Source: Stictocephala bisonia
Taxonomy: Eukaryota; Arthropoda; Insecta; Hemiptera; Membracidae
Reading direction: 5' to 3'
DNA: 64,000 bases
Assembly: GCA_035578905.1 (NCBI GenBank)
Contig: JAQJVL010000671.1
Location: 62,001 to 126,000, forward strand
Each line of letters opens with the position of its first letter. The first letter of the stretch is position 1. The notes below the pieces were generated by a model. The model saw only the letters and a list, made by a program, of their open reading frames with translations. It was not told the DNA's origin and ran no database searches. Position numbers and translations under genes: made by a program. Below are positions 59,401 through 63,600 of this stretch, in pieces.

Positions 59401-60663
59401 GTACTAAGTTAGGGCTTACGAATATCAATTTTTAGGACAGTTGTGATAAACTATTAATAAATTAACAGAAAGCTGCAACAACGGTAAATAACTTTCAGAC
59501 TGTTCATTAAGCTGCCCTTTTCTTCTTTATAAAGGCTCTAAATAACATGAAACTTAGCAGGACCTCATATGTCTTTTATATTATCAGCTACATCTCAACA
59601 TAACCAATTTCAACAGTTGGGATAATTGTTTTCACATACAGTAGTAAAAGCTGTATATTTGTATCTTTCAATTAATCATTTGGATTTTCCGCATTAATAA
59701 ATAAAATCGTAACTGATTTGTCCCAAGTTTTTGTCCAACCCAAACATTGTTCTAGATTTTGCACTGTCTACACAGTAAAATTTAAAATTGTGTGTGGATT
59801 TTAGCAAAAAGAGATGCCCCATTAAGACACAGTTTCACTAGCCTGCTTAGCCAAAACTATTTTTGTTTTATAAGCTCGTTGAACCACCAGCTTAACGTGA
59901 CTTCCGGACTATAGGTAAAATCTGTTATGGTCATTGGAATTAAACCCAGACTGGCTGCATTGTAAGCTAACGTCTAAGCTCCTTAGGTAAAACTGCTCTG
60001 ATCTACTCCAGCGGTTCTCAAACTGTGGTATGCATATCTCTAGTGTACATGGAACACTGGCTAGTGAAGCCTTAGAGGTTTAGGACGGTCACCTATATAA
60101 GGCAGAAGAATGAATGTAGTGGAGCTGCCCCACTACTTTGTAACAGATATCACTGTATTTTTTGTTTTGTTTTAATTAAATTATTTATATCTATAGTAAA
60201 AATATATGAGTCAATAACTCAATTTTTCTACATGTAACAATTACACATGCAGAAATGTTTATATACAATACTATGAGAAATGTTTTTTAAATGATACCAT
60301 GAGTGTCAAGTGGCTTTAGGGTACACTACCAAAAAGTTTGGGAACTCTTGATATACACTATGTTTGACTAACAAAATAAAAAACTTTGCGTTTCATTTTT
60401 TGTCTTATAAGTTGTACTTAATTTTAGGAATTAAAAAATACAGAATACGTAATAAATAAGATTGTTACACATGTATATATTAAGCTACAAATAAAATCGT
60501 TTATAAAATTACAGCTCTACAACAATATCCAGCGAAAAAGTTATACAATACCTGAGCAAGCTGGTCAAATCGGCCGAAGAGCTCATTGAGTGTCTTCACT
60601 AGGTCAGAGGCACTCAGCTGTTCTGATAAAGGGGTAAAGTTGACTATATCAGCGTAGAGGATG
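14323..60663 (-). CDS. Ac76E: Adenylate cyclase, Ac76E/ADCY2 type, 17 exons, 5' part outside window
   Basis: This membrane enzyme makes cAMP from ATP at the plasma membrane and is normally controlled by G proteins. Seventeen exons join without a frame break (2367 nt after the first base) to 788 residues including all phase changes. Order of parts: C1 core (residues 1-177) with metal-binding Asp5 in [10 protein letters not shown] and Asp49 in LGDCYYC; C1b linker (178-272); TM7-TM12 (about 285-535) with a sequon-rich loop; C2 (about 551-788) with Lys644 (EKIKT) and Asp724 (QYDIWG) at the adenine-selecting positions, Asn731 and Arg735 (NVASR) at the catalytic positions, and a VKGKG loop at 770-774. 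C2 phrases such as YECECRG and NYKEFY match insect Ac76E as I remember it better than rutabaga or the AC5/AC9 types. TM1-TM6 and the C1 start lie upstream of 64000. No promoter is visible here. The orthologue assignment is recognition, not a search. Confidence 0.95.
14570..14765 (-). repeat. SINE-like dispersed repeat, family A, minus orientation
   Basis: Read on the minus strand it gives GGGGTGTCCATGTTGG, AGAACTGAGTATCAGGCTTG, GATTTTCAG-type sequence, TTTGGAATCCACA, AGCTGTAGGTC and CTGGCTATTGGACTATTAA, in the same order as the copies at 22855, 31585, 53395 and 54885. It sits just upstream of the last Ac76E exon. The 61-residue frame in it is not a gene. Confidence 0.7.
15031..15136. mobile_element. 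Fold-back (palindromic) element, copy 1
   Basis: GAGACAAAGGTAGTTGGAC and CATTTGCCATCATT at the left pair with their reverse complements at the right. The loop is short (about 15080-15095). The right arm loses its last ten bases after CCTTTGT. The arm sequence is the same as in the fold-back at 24253-24377, so the two are one family. Confidence 0.75.
15210..15660. other. GC-richer block, unidentified
   Basis: This stretch is visibly richer in G and C than its surroundings, with CpG-containing phrases such as GACGGTTTCGCGCC and a donor-like GTGAGT near 15642. It could be a transposon fragment or an untranslated exon of another transcript. A 76-residue frame (15434-15664) shows no known motif. 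Confidence 0.3.
15762..15812 (-). repeat. Segment shared with the left flank of the 24.2 kb fold-back
   Basis: About 50 bp read on the minus strand (GTTTTTGAAATTTGTTAATG, then GATGAGGGAGACAAAGG) is identical to 24220-24268. There it forms the 34-nt leader plus the first bases of the left arm. Here the sequence then diverges. It lies in a 74-codon minus-strand frame (15669-15893) of unknown meaning. Confidence 0.8.
16178..16300 (+). repeat. tRNA-derived SINE head, family B
   Basis: CCTAGCTCAGTAGATAAGG is a clear pol III A box. It is followed by a tRNA-like stretch and GCTTCACTCATTG. The copy at 29350 shares the A box position and ACTTCACTCGTTG. No cloverleaf with matching acceptor stem forms, so it is not a tRNA gene. 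Confidence 0.65.
16600..16915 (-). pseudogene. Non-LTR retrotransposon remnant, C-terminal Cys/His region
   Basis: The minus-strand frame reads [21 protein letters not shown] then [17 protein letters not shown] and KASVEWL, followed after one stop by NLDLAL. The spacing C-x-C/Y-G followed by [13 protein letters not shown] is the zinc-knuckle-like tail of jockey/R1-type reverse transcriptases. No RT core is present. A 77-codon frame at 16996-17229 may be more of the same insertion but has no motif I recognise. Confidence 0.65.
17230..18450. other. Intron sequence, nothing recognised
   Basis: AT-rich, without open frames or clear repeats. GATACGCTTTACT-AAAACTAA occurs twice (near 17532 and 17774), a hint of a short local duplication. 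Confidence 0.5.
18455..18650. repeat. Degenerate short tandem repeat next to the main array
   Basis: Units of roughly 30-40 bp share AGTTTGGCCTCA, AGTTTAGGCTCA, AGTTTGACCTCA, TTTGGTCTCAG and AGTTTGGACTCA. They vary in spacing. The last unit happens to contain a GTAAGG donor-like site on the minus strand. Confidence 0.55.
18940..20735. repeat. Degenerate minisatellite with two alternating subunits
   Basis: About 1.8 kb of two alternating roughly 22-bp subunits. Type 1 is like GTGATTACCTTGGGTAGCAC and type 2 is like GTGGTCAACTTGGGTAG. Dozens of diverged copies are visible with indels. The common core TTGGGTAG is kept throughout. There is no coding frame. Array start and end are approximate. 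Confidence 0.9.
20736..21110. repeat. Inverted-orientation arm of the minisatellite, with a 111-bp duplicated unit
   Basis: Here the same subunits appear as their reverse complement: CTACCCAAGTTGATC, GAGTGCTAGCCAAG. A block starting GGGTACTACCCTAGCTGACC at 20874 is repeated at 20985 without visible mismatch over about 108 bp, giving a recent 111-bp period on top of the old short-unit repeat. Confidence 0.85.
21660..21815. other. Short GC-rich island in an intron
   Basis: Contains CCGCCCCGCCCC-type GC boxes and a CTCATTGGCTG inverted CCAAT-like motif within strongly AT-rich DNA. It could be a promoter-like element or part of an unrecognised repeat. There is no coding frame. Confidence 0.3.
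22464..22765. repeat. Diverged long inverted repeat
   Basis: TTTGCGCGGTCCAA (22466-22479) pairs with TTGGACCGCGCAAA (22749-22762). GACTAAAATCGCTTTTTAAA pairs with its diverged complement at about 22655-22682. Arms of about 110 bp flank a loop of about 80 bp. The right flank GTTTAGAGCCCTCTTAA has a reverse-complement relative near 16963-16978. Confidence 0.65.
22855..22990 (+). repeat. SINE-like repeat, family A fragment
   Basis: GGCGTGGACACTGAAGTCTG, GGGGTGTCAATGTTGG, CTGAGTGTCAGGCTTG and ATCACGTGATTGGACTATTA follow the order of family A. It is a 5' part only and ends about 170 bp from exon p. Confidence 0.65.
23161..23285 (-). CDS. Ac76E: Ac76E exon p: C2 catalytic Asn/Arg
   Basis: Completes Gly705 and encodes residues 706-746. 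[19 protein letters not shown] carries the adenine-contacting Asp724. [11 protein letters not shown] carries Asn731 and Arg735, the transition-state residues. The exon ends GMMGRLQ in phase 0 before donor GTATGT. The acceptor is gttaag. Confidence 0.97.
23694..23811 (-). CDS. Ac76E: Ac76E exon o: C2
   Basis: Encodes residues 666-704 plus the first base of Gly705: [20 protein letters not shown] to QRFKLRMG. This is the helix and strand that lead into the C2 nucleotide pocket. The acceptor is ttggcag and the donor GTAAGA. The exon ends in phase 1 and the next exon supplies two bases. Confidence 0.96.
24207..24386. mobile_element. Fold-back insertion with 12-bp direct repeats, copy 2
   Basis: CATAAGTAGACT occurs at 24207-24218 and again at 24375-24386. 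Between them are a 34-nt non-palindromic leader, a left arm from 24253 and a right arm ending at 24377 inside the second repeat. Arms are near-perfect complements over about 60 bp (GAGGGAGACAAAGGTAGTTGG and onward). The direct repeats look like a target duplication. No coding capacity. Confidence 0.8.
24780..24995. repeat. Dispersed repeat, partner of 9180-9480
   Basis: CTGGCCTAGTGCCCTTTACC near 24948 is the reverse complement of the phrase near 9200. CTGTGTTAGTAAACTTGTGTTAGTG precedes it. Function unknown. Confidence 0.45.
25557..27533 (+). pseudogene. 5'-truncated jockey/CR1-like LINE, reverse transcriptase remnant
   Basis: The frame starts at the RT palm [20 protein letters not shown]. 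It runs through a YADDT box (about 25678-25692) that a small local duplication of TCTAAAATTATT displaces. It continues with [17 protein letters not shown] and [13 protein letters not shown] to 25929. After the pogo-like insertion it resumes at 26791 with [30 protein letters not shown] and a C-terminal domain ending at 27349. The 3' end is AAATAAAA followed by (ATT)n. Stops and frameshifts make it inactive. A related piece lies at 51440-51830. Confidence 0.85.
25932..26790. mobile_element. pogo/Tigger-like non-autonomous DNA element inside the LINE
   Basis: Left end CAGTACAACCTTGATAGCACG and right end CGTGGTATCGAGGTTCCACTG are inverted repeats differing at a few bases. The left flank is TA (25930-25931); the right flank is CA, a probable mutated TA. 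Many internal copies of ACCTCTATAACACGAA and ACCTCGATAAGACGAA crowd both ends. No transposase frame remains. Length 859 bp. Confidence 0.75.
27665..27885 (-). repeat. tRNA-derived SINE, family C, next to exon n
   Basis: On the minus strand, TAGCTTAGTGGTTAGTACTTC is an A box and GAGTTCAAATCTCAGT is a B box, followed by a body and an AAATTAATAA-type tail. Degenerate relatives are at 46885-46990 and near 52340-52400. The head starts about 20-25 bp from the exon n donor. Confidence 0.7.
27907..28011 (-). CDS. Ac76E: Ac76E exon n: C2 adenine-binding Lys
   Basis: Encodes residues 631-665. It contains [18 protein letters not shown], whose second KI lysine corresponds to the lysine that reads the adenine ring in animal adenylate cyclases, then [13 protein letters not shown]. 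It is 35 codons in phase 0, with acceptor tttacag and donor GTAAGC. A tRNA-like SINE head lies about 20-25 bp beyond the donor. Confidence 0.96.
28012..29040. other. Intron with a small perfect hairpin
   Basis: GTTATTAATTTTCAATAAAG (28367-28386) is exactly complementary to 28444-28463, leaving a 57-nt loop. The loop contains GCCTTTTGCCAGCAAGGC, itself a small hairpin. The rest of this 1-kb intron shows nothing. Confidence 0.6.
29041..29187 (-). CDS. Ac76E: Ac76E exon m: C2 core
   Basis: Encodes residues 582-630: [20 protein letters not shown] followed by the [20 protein letters not shown] helix. Frame with the preceding exon decides the acceptor. Only tttccag at 29188-29189 keeps phase 0 and joins directly to ELYHERY. 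An upstream tttgtag would shift the frame. The first metal Asp of C1 is replaced here by Phe/Ala (VMFAS), as usual for C2. The donor is GTACGT. Confidence 0.96.
29350..29490 (+). repeat. tRNA-derived SINE head, family B
   Basis: GTGGCTCAGTGGTTAAGG is a good A box, followed by ACTTCACTCGTTGG as in the copy at 16178. No tRNA fold with a closed acceptor stem. Confidence 0.6.
29790..29990 (-). repeat. SINE-like repeat, family A, diverged
   Basis: Phrases AGCCCAATTG, GAGGGACCTACAG, TTTGTGTGGAATCAC and GGTCTGATC appear in family A order (minus strand), with GATGACCTGTGTAGT in the tail part. Confidence 0.5.
30217..30309 (-). CDS. Ac76E: Ac76E exon l: start of C2
   Basis: Encodes residues 551-581, including [18 protein letters not shown], the family signature that opens the C2a domain. 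The acceptor is gtgcag and the donor GTTTGT. It is exactly 31 codons, in phase 0 at both ends. Confidence 0.96.
31585..31695 (-). repeat. SINE-like repeat, family A fragment
   Basis: AGTCTGATTTTCAGCTAATT, GATACTCAGTTCTCTCCC, ACACAACGTCTGGAGACTGA and AACATGGACACCCCAG match the minus-strand form of family A. Confidence 0.65.
31700..34367. other. Intron sequence, nothing recognised
   Basis: AT-rich. Two slightly GC-richer patches (31690-31960 and 33290-33410) have no identifiable motifs. A 65-codon frame at 31774-31971 is not supported by any homology I know. Confidence 0.45.
34368..34512 (-). CDS. Ac76E: Ac76E exon k: TM12 and start of C2 linker
   Basis: Completes Arg502 and encodes residues 503-550. 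[15 protein letters not shown] is TM12, followed by the conserved cytoplasmic exit [19 protein letters not shown] that leads into the C2 signalling helix. The acceptor is tttcag and the donor GTCAGT. The exon ends in phase 0. Confidence 0.95.
34513..37870. other. Intron sequence with GC-richer patches
   Basis: Patches at 35310-35640 and 36590-36840 carry more G and C, and several overlapping short frames on both strands cancel each other as evidence. CCAGTTAAGGTG near 35320 and CACTTTAACTGG near 35381 form a weak inverted pair. No family recognised. Confidence 0.4.
37882..38790 (+). mobile_element. mariner-like element, internally deleted
   Basis: TA duplications at 37880-37881 and 38791-38792 bracket 909 bp. 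The termini (CGAGGCGTGTTTTTAAAGTA and, inverted, AGAGGTGTGTTTTTGAAGTA, then AGTACCGTTTT) match with few differences. The decayed sequence inside still reads [11 protein letters not shown], a [17 protein letters not shown] stretch and SLITDDLVQ-like text in shifting frames, which is the mariner transposase N-terminal helix-turn-helix region. The catalytic part is missing. Confidence 0.8.
38793..39692. other. Intron sequence, nothing recognised
   Basis: AT-rich with a short (AC)n run near 39150 and a CCCACTCGCCCACCC patch near 39510 that recalls the one at 2335-2450. Confidence 0.5.
39693..39856 (-). CDS. Ac76E: Ac76E exon j: TM10 and TM11
   Basis: Encodes residues 448-501 plus two bases of Arg502. 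It is almost wholly hydrophobic: [17 protein letters not shown] (TM10) and [20 protein letters not shown] (TM11), then an aromatic and acidic stretch ending FYHPDR. The acceptor is tgttgcag and the donor GTCAGA. The phase-2 end fits the one-base start of the next exon. Confidence 0.93.
41675..41810 (+). pseudogene. hAT transposase exon 1
   Basis: The first exon encodes a basic N-terminus, [20 protein letters not shown], as seen at the start of ZMYM1-like hAT transposases. An upstream in-frame Met is not needed. The exon ends AAAAATG before consensus donor GTAAGT, leaving phase 1. The 961-bp intron is long but its acceptor, ttttttacag, restores the frame exactly. Confidence 0.8.
42772..45214 (+). 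pseudogene. hAT transposase exon 2 (ZMYM1-like), three lesions
   Basis: The exon reads an acidic Ser-rich stretch, a TTF-type zinc-finger region ([11 protein letters not shown] ... [12 protein letters not shown]), a DUF4371-like part with [15 protein letters not shown], a second catalytic stretch [15 protein letters not shown], and the C-terminal dimerisation motif [20 protein letters not shown] near 45020-45075. Lesions: an in-frame TAA at 43167-43169, a one-base loss in the T run at 43844-43849, and an in-frame TGA at 44477-44479. The reading is otherwise continuous to the TAA at 45212. The element cannot make its own transposase as it stands. Confidence 0.9.
45528..45680 (-). CDS. Ac76E: Ac76E exon i: glycosylated extracellular loop
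   Basis: Encodes residues 397-447, a polar segment between TM9 and TM10. It has four N-glycosylation sequons packed together (NAT, NET, NLT, NAS at residues 412-428), as expected for the large extracellular loops of membrane adenylate cyclases. The acceptor is gttgcag and the donor GTAAGT is consensus. The exon is phase 0 at both ends. The right target duplication of the 4.4 kb hAT element lies only 68 bp beyond this donor. Confidence 0.93.
45681..47097. other. Intron, one degenerate SINE piece
   Basis: Nothing recognised except a family C SINE relic at about 46885-46990 (minus), with AGCACTTCTGCTTCC and GGATTCAAAGTCC. Confidence 0.5.
47098..47302 (-). CDS. Ac76E: Ac76E exon h: TM8 and TM9
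   Basis: Completes Lys328 and encodes residues 329-396. Two hydrophobic segments are visible: [20 protein letters not shown] (TM8) and [21 protein letters not shown] (TM9), joined by a short polar loop. The acceptor gtccag is secure. The donor is ambiguous: CTG/GTGTGT (chosen) and TAT/GTTAGT, which would extend the exon to 47044 and add 18 residues, are both phase 0. GTGTGT was preferred because it has G before the junction and a purine at +3. Confidence 0.85.
47983..48150 (-). CDS. Ac76E: Ac76E exon g: cytoplasmic end and TM7
   Basis: Completes Arg272 and encodes residues 273-327 plus two bases of Lys328. A short charged stretch ([10 protein letters not shown] to QPDPAFR) leads into a hydrophobic segment, [21 protein letters not shown], taken as TM7. 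The acceptor is tttacag and the donor GTAAGG. A hairpin element starts only about 53 bp upstream of the acceptor in gene direction (see 48159-48631). Confidence 0.93.
48159..48631. mobile_element. Hairpin insertion with 14-bp direct repeats and about 68-bp arms
   Basis: TATTAACCTACTTA occurs at 48159-48172 and 48618-48631. After a 31-nt leader the left arm runs 48204-48271 (TATATAAATAATTTACTGCC and onward). Its complement is 48552-48619, ending inside the second direct repeat. The loop is about 280 bp with no frame. The left direct repeat begins 9 bp from exon g, so the insertion fills the acceptor-side end of that intron. Confidence 0.8.
48829..48887 (-). CDS. Ac76E: Ac76E small exon f (59 bp): C1b
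   Basis: A 59-bp exon for residues 253-271 plus two bases of Arg272 ([20 protein letters not shown]). Its acceptor is tttttcag and its donor GTATGG. The phase-2 end fits the single-base start of the next exon exactly, which is the main support for a piece this short. Confidence 0.9.
49445..49669 (-). CDS. Ac76E: Ac76E exon e: C1b linker
   Basis: Encodes residues 178-252, a poorly conserved linker between C1a and the second membrane block. It is rich in Ser, Lys and Asn, including [10 protein letters not shown] and NRSPSK, which look like possible proline-directed phosphorylation sites (inference). The acceptor is attacag. The only donor that keeps frame with the next exon is GTTGGT after ACG, which is weak. 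A better-looking GTAGAT four bases downstream would break the frame. Confidence 0.88.
50218..50352. mobile_element. Small MITE with telomere-like interior
   Basis: TTTTCCGTTAGTTCACTACTA at the left end pairs with its complement at the right end with one difference. The interior is a string of imperfect AACCTAAC, AACATAACC and ATAACCTAA units, close to the insect telomere unit TTAGG read on the other strand. No clear target duplication at the ends; CAAGAGT occurs at 50206 and 50359 but not flush. Confidence 0.65.
50532..50664 (-). CDS. Ac76E: Ac76E exon d: end of C1a
   Basis: Completes Gly133 and encodes residues 134-177. The start [14 protein letters not shown] and the stretch ending [11 protein letters not shown] form the last strands of the C1a fold. 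The acceptor is gttgtag and the donor GTAAGT is consensus. The exon ends in phase 0. The upstream intron is 6.7 kb and full of repeats. Confidence 0.96.
50755..50880 (+). repeat. tRNA-like SINE relic
   Basis: AAGGTTTGATTCCCCTTG has the shape of a pol III B box. The A box is decayed. Followed by TTGGGACTTAGCACACTGAA. Confidence 0.4.
51440..51830 (-). pseudogene. LINE fragment, same family as 25557-27533
   Basis: The minus strand reads [20 protein letters not shown], then [14 protein letters not shown], then [16 protein letters not shown] and [20 protein letters not shown] in two frames. The order and wording match the LINE at 26 kb. Both ends are truncated. Confidence 0.8.
52055..52310 (-). 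repeat. SINE, family A tail with second head type, uninterrupted
   Basis: Minus orientation: a tRNA-like head with CAGTTCGATCCTAATC, then GATCAGCTGATAACCACTGG, TAAGGAATAGTCGGCC, AGTAACAATGACTACA-like tail sequence and an AAATAAATAA end. This is the reference copy for the split one at 25405-27660. Confidence 0.7.
53395..53700 (+). repeat. SINE, family A, near-complete
   Basis: A head with GAGGTTCGGATTCC (B-box like), then ATTAACCTATTGGATCATTA, TTTAAGGAAAG, AGTAACAATGACTACACTC and an AATAAATAAATT tail. It links the head seen at 54885 to the tail seen at 52055. Confidence 0.7.
53901..54106. mobile_element. Hairpin insertion with 10-bp direct repeats and about 58-bp arms
   Basis: TATCTTTAAT occurs at 53901-53910 and 54097-54106. 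After a 34-nt leader the left arm runs from 53945 (TATATAATTGTTAAAAATAA) to about 54003. Its complement runs about 54040-54098 with a single-base length difference. The right arm enters the second direct repeat by two bases. No coding frame. Confidence 0.75.
54885..55060 (+). repeat. SINE-like repeat, family A fragment
   Basis: GGGGTGTCCATGTTGGATAG, CAGATGTTGTGTAGGGAAGA, CTGAGTGTCAGACTTGTCAG and TTGGATTCCACA, then CTGGCTATTGGGCTATTAA. It is the best-preserved 5' part of family A here. Confidence 0.75.
55061..56290. other. Intron sequence, nothing recognised
   Basis: Includes a patch of GGTTCATCC and GAGGTTCAT repeats near 55900-55930. No gene or family identified. Confidence 0.45.
56294..56617 (+). 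pseudogene. Penelope-like retroelement remnant, GIY-YIG endonuclease end
   Basis: The plus-strand frame reads [42 protein letters not shown] and [11 protein letters not shown], then a TAA stop. YIGQTSR...R..EH and the later HAI..H and E positions fit the GIY-YIG nuclease that ends Penelope-like polyproteins. The frame is closed upstream by a stop just before TYIG, so the copy is truncated. The frame on the opposite strand is a shadow. Confidence 0.8.
56618..56790 (+). ncRNA. 3' end of the Penelope-like element with hammerhead-like core
   Basis: CTGAAGA (56732-56738) fits the CUGANGA box. A GCC/GGC stem follows, with loop TTAACC, and then GAAA (56752-56755). These are two of the conserved hammerhead ribozyme boxes in the right order. 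The other stems and the cleavage site are not evident, so activity is doubtful. Confidence 0.3.
57358..57516 (-). CDS. Ac76E: Ac76E exon c: C1 core
   Basis: Encodes the end of Arg80, residues 81-132 and two bases of Gly133. It carries the strongly conserved stretches [18 protein letters not shown] and [20 protein letters not shown], standard for the C1a half of animal adenylate cyclases. The acceptor is tttcag and the donor GTGAGA. Confidence 0.97.
58027..58622. mobile_element. Candidate solo LTR
   Basis: It begins TGTCACGGTAG and ends CTCGTCACA. The ends are short imperfect inverted repeats (TGTCACG / TGTGACG). An internal ACTTATAAAAGGGGGA near 58061 looks like an LTR TATA box. Base composition is GC-richer than the intron. 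Flanks TAGT and TAGC agree at three of four bases only, so the target duplication is weak. Confidence 0.4.
58768..58895 (-). CDS. Ac76E: Ac76E exon b: C1 second metal-binding Asp
   Basis: Encodes residues 38-79 plus two bases of Arg80. It contains [15 protein letters not shown], the second catalytic Asp region of C1, followed by the [17 protein letters not shown] helix. The acceptor is ttttcag and the donor GTGAGT is strong. The exon starts in phase 0 and ends in phase 2, matching the one-base start of the next exon. Confidence 0.96.
58896..59925. other. Intron sequence, nothing recognised
   Basis: AT-rich, no open frame or repeat identified. Confidence 0.5.
59930..59998 (-). repeat. tRNA-derived SINE head
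   Basis: On the minus strand AAGGAGCTTAGACGTTAGC is an A-box-like stretch and TCTGGGTTTAATTCC a B box, at tRNA spacing. No acceptor stem. Confidence 0.5.
60009..60350. mobile_element. hAT-type MITE
   Basis: The left end CAGCGGTTCTCAAACTGTGG and the right end (inverted) CAAGAGTTCCCAAACTTTTTGG are the familiar CAG(T/C)GGTTCTCAAAC-type hAT termini. The flanks ATCTACTC and ATATACAC agree at six of eight bases, a decayed 8-bp duplication. No coding frame. Length 342 bp, about 200 bp from exon a. Confidence 0.65.
60552..60663 (-). CDS. Ac76E: Ac76E exon a: C1 first metal-binding Asp
   Basis: First exon visible, encoding residues 1-37 of the partial protein. It begins with one base (C) that finishes a codon from an unseen upstream exon, after an acceptor read as ttaaacag. 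It carries [10 protein letters not shown], whose Asp holds one of the two catalytic metal ions in class III cyclases, and the helix [13 protein letters not shown]. It ends in CAG before donor GTATTG and is in phase 0. Confidence 0.95.
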
Positions 60664-63600
60664 CTGTTTAAAAACAAGTTCATTAAGGTTATATTCTAAT
60701 TAATTAAGAAATCATTAACATTGATAGCATTTACAACAACTGTAAGTGTTCTTAACGTATTACAGTACCAATTAGTTTCATGGTAATCAGTAATCTGTTT
60801 TATTTTAAGGGTATCTTTTTAAGTTTATGCTTTGTACAATTTATAGATGGATTTTAAAATAATTTTTTAAACGTACTGCTGAAAAAATGTATCTTCTACC
60901 AACATTGAACCTTCTTGGTAAGTGAATAAGTTTAATATTTACTGTTCAATGTCATTGTCATTTACATTCAGAATAGTTTTTATAAACTGTAAAATCATTG
61001 AAATATTTATTAAGTTGTTCTACAAAAAAAAAAAAAAAAAAAATATTATTATTTTATGTAGTGCAGTGTTTTGTTAAAAATTATTAAAAAGAAAATATCT
61101 TACTAAATTAAATATTAAGTTATACCACCAATGAGTTGCTCTTTGATTAGAAAGTAAAAAATAAGGAGATAAAAGAATTTAATGCTGCTGGAATCTTTGG
61201 AATTTTACAATTTTCATTGACCTGCTTATTCTCCATTTAAAAGAAGTTTGTACAAATTGTTTTCCAGATTGCTTAATTTTCTTTGTCACAAAACAATAAA
61301 AAAAATCCATAGCTGCAATATCATGTAAATTTGTTTAGAAACACCTACTTACTTTCTTTATCTTCAAAGCATCTATAAATTCCATAAGTTTGAAAACAGA
61401 ATAAAATAAAAAATAGTAACAACAATATTATATATGTCACAACAAGTTACATTTTACGTAGACTAAATCGCTTTAAGACGGTTTCTTACAACCTAAACAT
61501 TGGCATTAGTGTAACAATATTAACTTTAAATCATGTTCAGAGATTTTTAATACTGCAACATCCTCCTCCAAGAAACACTTTGTTGAAACTTTAAGCAGAA
61601 ATGCAATCTAAAGTCAGGATTCAATTTGTTGTAGGGAAGCTCAGGCAGCGACTAGAGTTACCTGCTTCTTTCCAGCCCTAATAAGCGGCACATCGGAGTT
61701 TCATTAAAAAGTTGCAAGTTTAATTTACCTAAGCGAAAACGCTAGGCATTCTATATCCCTGCTCCGTATATTGCTTCGAAGCTCGAAGAAGTCCAAAATA
61801 TATTTATCATCTATACTATACAGTTTTATTTATTTTTTACGTAGGGGAATTGTCTTTATGCACTGTGGGACTTGTTACTAAGAATAATATTCGATTAAGG
61901 GAATGCAACTAAAACCCCTTCAGATAAATTAATATTCAGTTTTATTATGCTGAATTGGATATATTAAACAATGTCACAGCTTAAGATCTATGATATCCAA
62001 ACACTTATGCGTATCTATATAGATAAAAATCAAACTTCATACGTCTTTGTACACAAAACTTGAAAATTAGGGAATGTATTCACTTGATATTTTTACACAA
62101 CATTGCATTTATATAAAATAGTATTTTTATATATTTAGTTTCTAAAATCTCAAACAGGAAAATGGCATTTCAAGTATTTCCTGACATACCTACATTTCAT
62201 TAATGAAAATATACGTCAGTGCTGAAAAATACCTATTTTATCTGAAAAATACTATTGAAAAGAAGTTTCAAGATGGAAAATTGTCATACATTTGTAAACT
62301 AATGACCAGAAAATGTGCCATATATTTCTAAGTTTTTACTAAGGTTTTGAGACCAAAATTCATATTAAATTATGATGGACTAACTCAAAAGCTGTGACCT
62401 TATTTATACCAGCAAGAATACATTAACTAGAATAGTTTTGGAATCAGAGAAACATCAATTGCAAAAGTATAAAGAGATTTCTTAAAAACTACTCGACAGT
62501 GTTGATCAAGTTAGCTAGAAATCTAAACAATTTACCTAAAATATTATCTGTTTATTTTCAGAAAAATGAAAACTTTCAATAATAGAAATATTTAATTGAG
62601 GGTAAGAGAAAACTTTGGCATTAATTATATTACCAAACATGTCAATAAGACAACAGGGAAGTAGGAATCTTGGTAGTAATTATTTAATGGTCTCATAATT
62701 TTCTAGTCACCAGTTGGTACCCAAATGCTTTTTATAGTAAATAAAAAAGTTAGACAATAACCTTTTTTTGACTCATTTGAATGAGCTAAGCTTCTTTCTT
62801 TCCAAGCAAAGTTCCTACTGACTATGCTTGTAATGCAAAACGTTGGTAACTAACCAATGGGACGACTTTTTCTTTGTTATTTCACATTGCTTTCGAACAG
62901 ACAATTAAATTAAATAACTAATATTTTACTAACATTTTTCCAAATTGGTAGGATGAAGTTAAAAAAGAACTATTCTAGGAAAACTTAAATAATATATTAT
63001 TTTTCTACAGTAGTTTTACAGACCACGTTGAATTTCTTTTTTAAATGAGTGGCCAACCTCCTTCTTAACCTTACTCTGCCCATTCCTCATATACTATTGA
63101 TCTGTGCAAGGACCTTATTCAGACAGAGTAAGGGGGCGAACCAGTACAGTTGAAGGTGAAATTACTGATAAATGTTGCAGTCTAGGCCAGATTTGAACCA
63201 GCGCTATCTCTAACCCAAGCTCAAAGTCCTGACGCCTTAGACCGCTCGGCCACCGGGTCGCCCAAATTGCTGCACATAATTATTCTTTTTTAACTAAAAT
63301 ACTCTATTTTTTACTTATATCTTCTTATTATTAATTTGATTTGTTCAAAAATATTGGTAGGACTACACAAAGTTTTCTGGTTACATAGAAAAATGTTTTA
63401 TACTACTAAGCCAGTTGTTTAAATGTGAATACCTGATTTATATATCTAAACATAAATTCAAAGTAATTTTACATTACATTTTTATTCAGACATATAAATT
63501 AGGCGTCCGATTGGCAACTTCGGTAAATGATAGTAAATACAAAAAAGAACTGTTTATTTACTCTACAAAAATCTAATATCTTTGGTGAATAATAAATTAC

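Noticed and set aside
63175..63265. A tRNA-Leu or tRNA-Ser gene on the minus strand
   Set aside because: A and B boxes are good but no acceptor stem can form and the anticodon arm is irregular.
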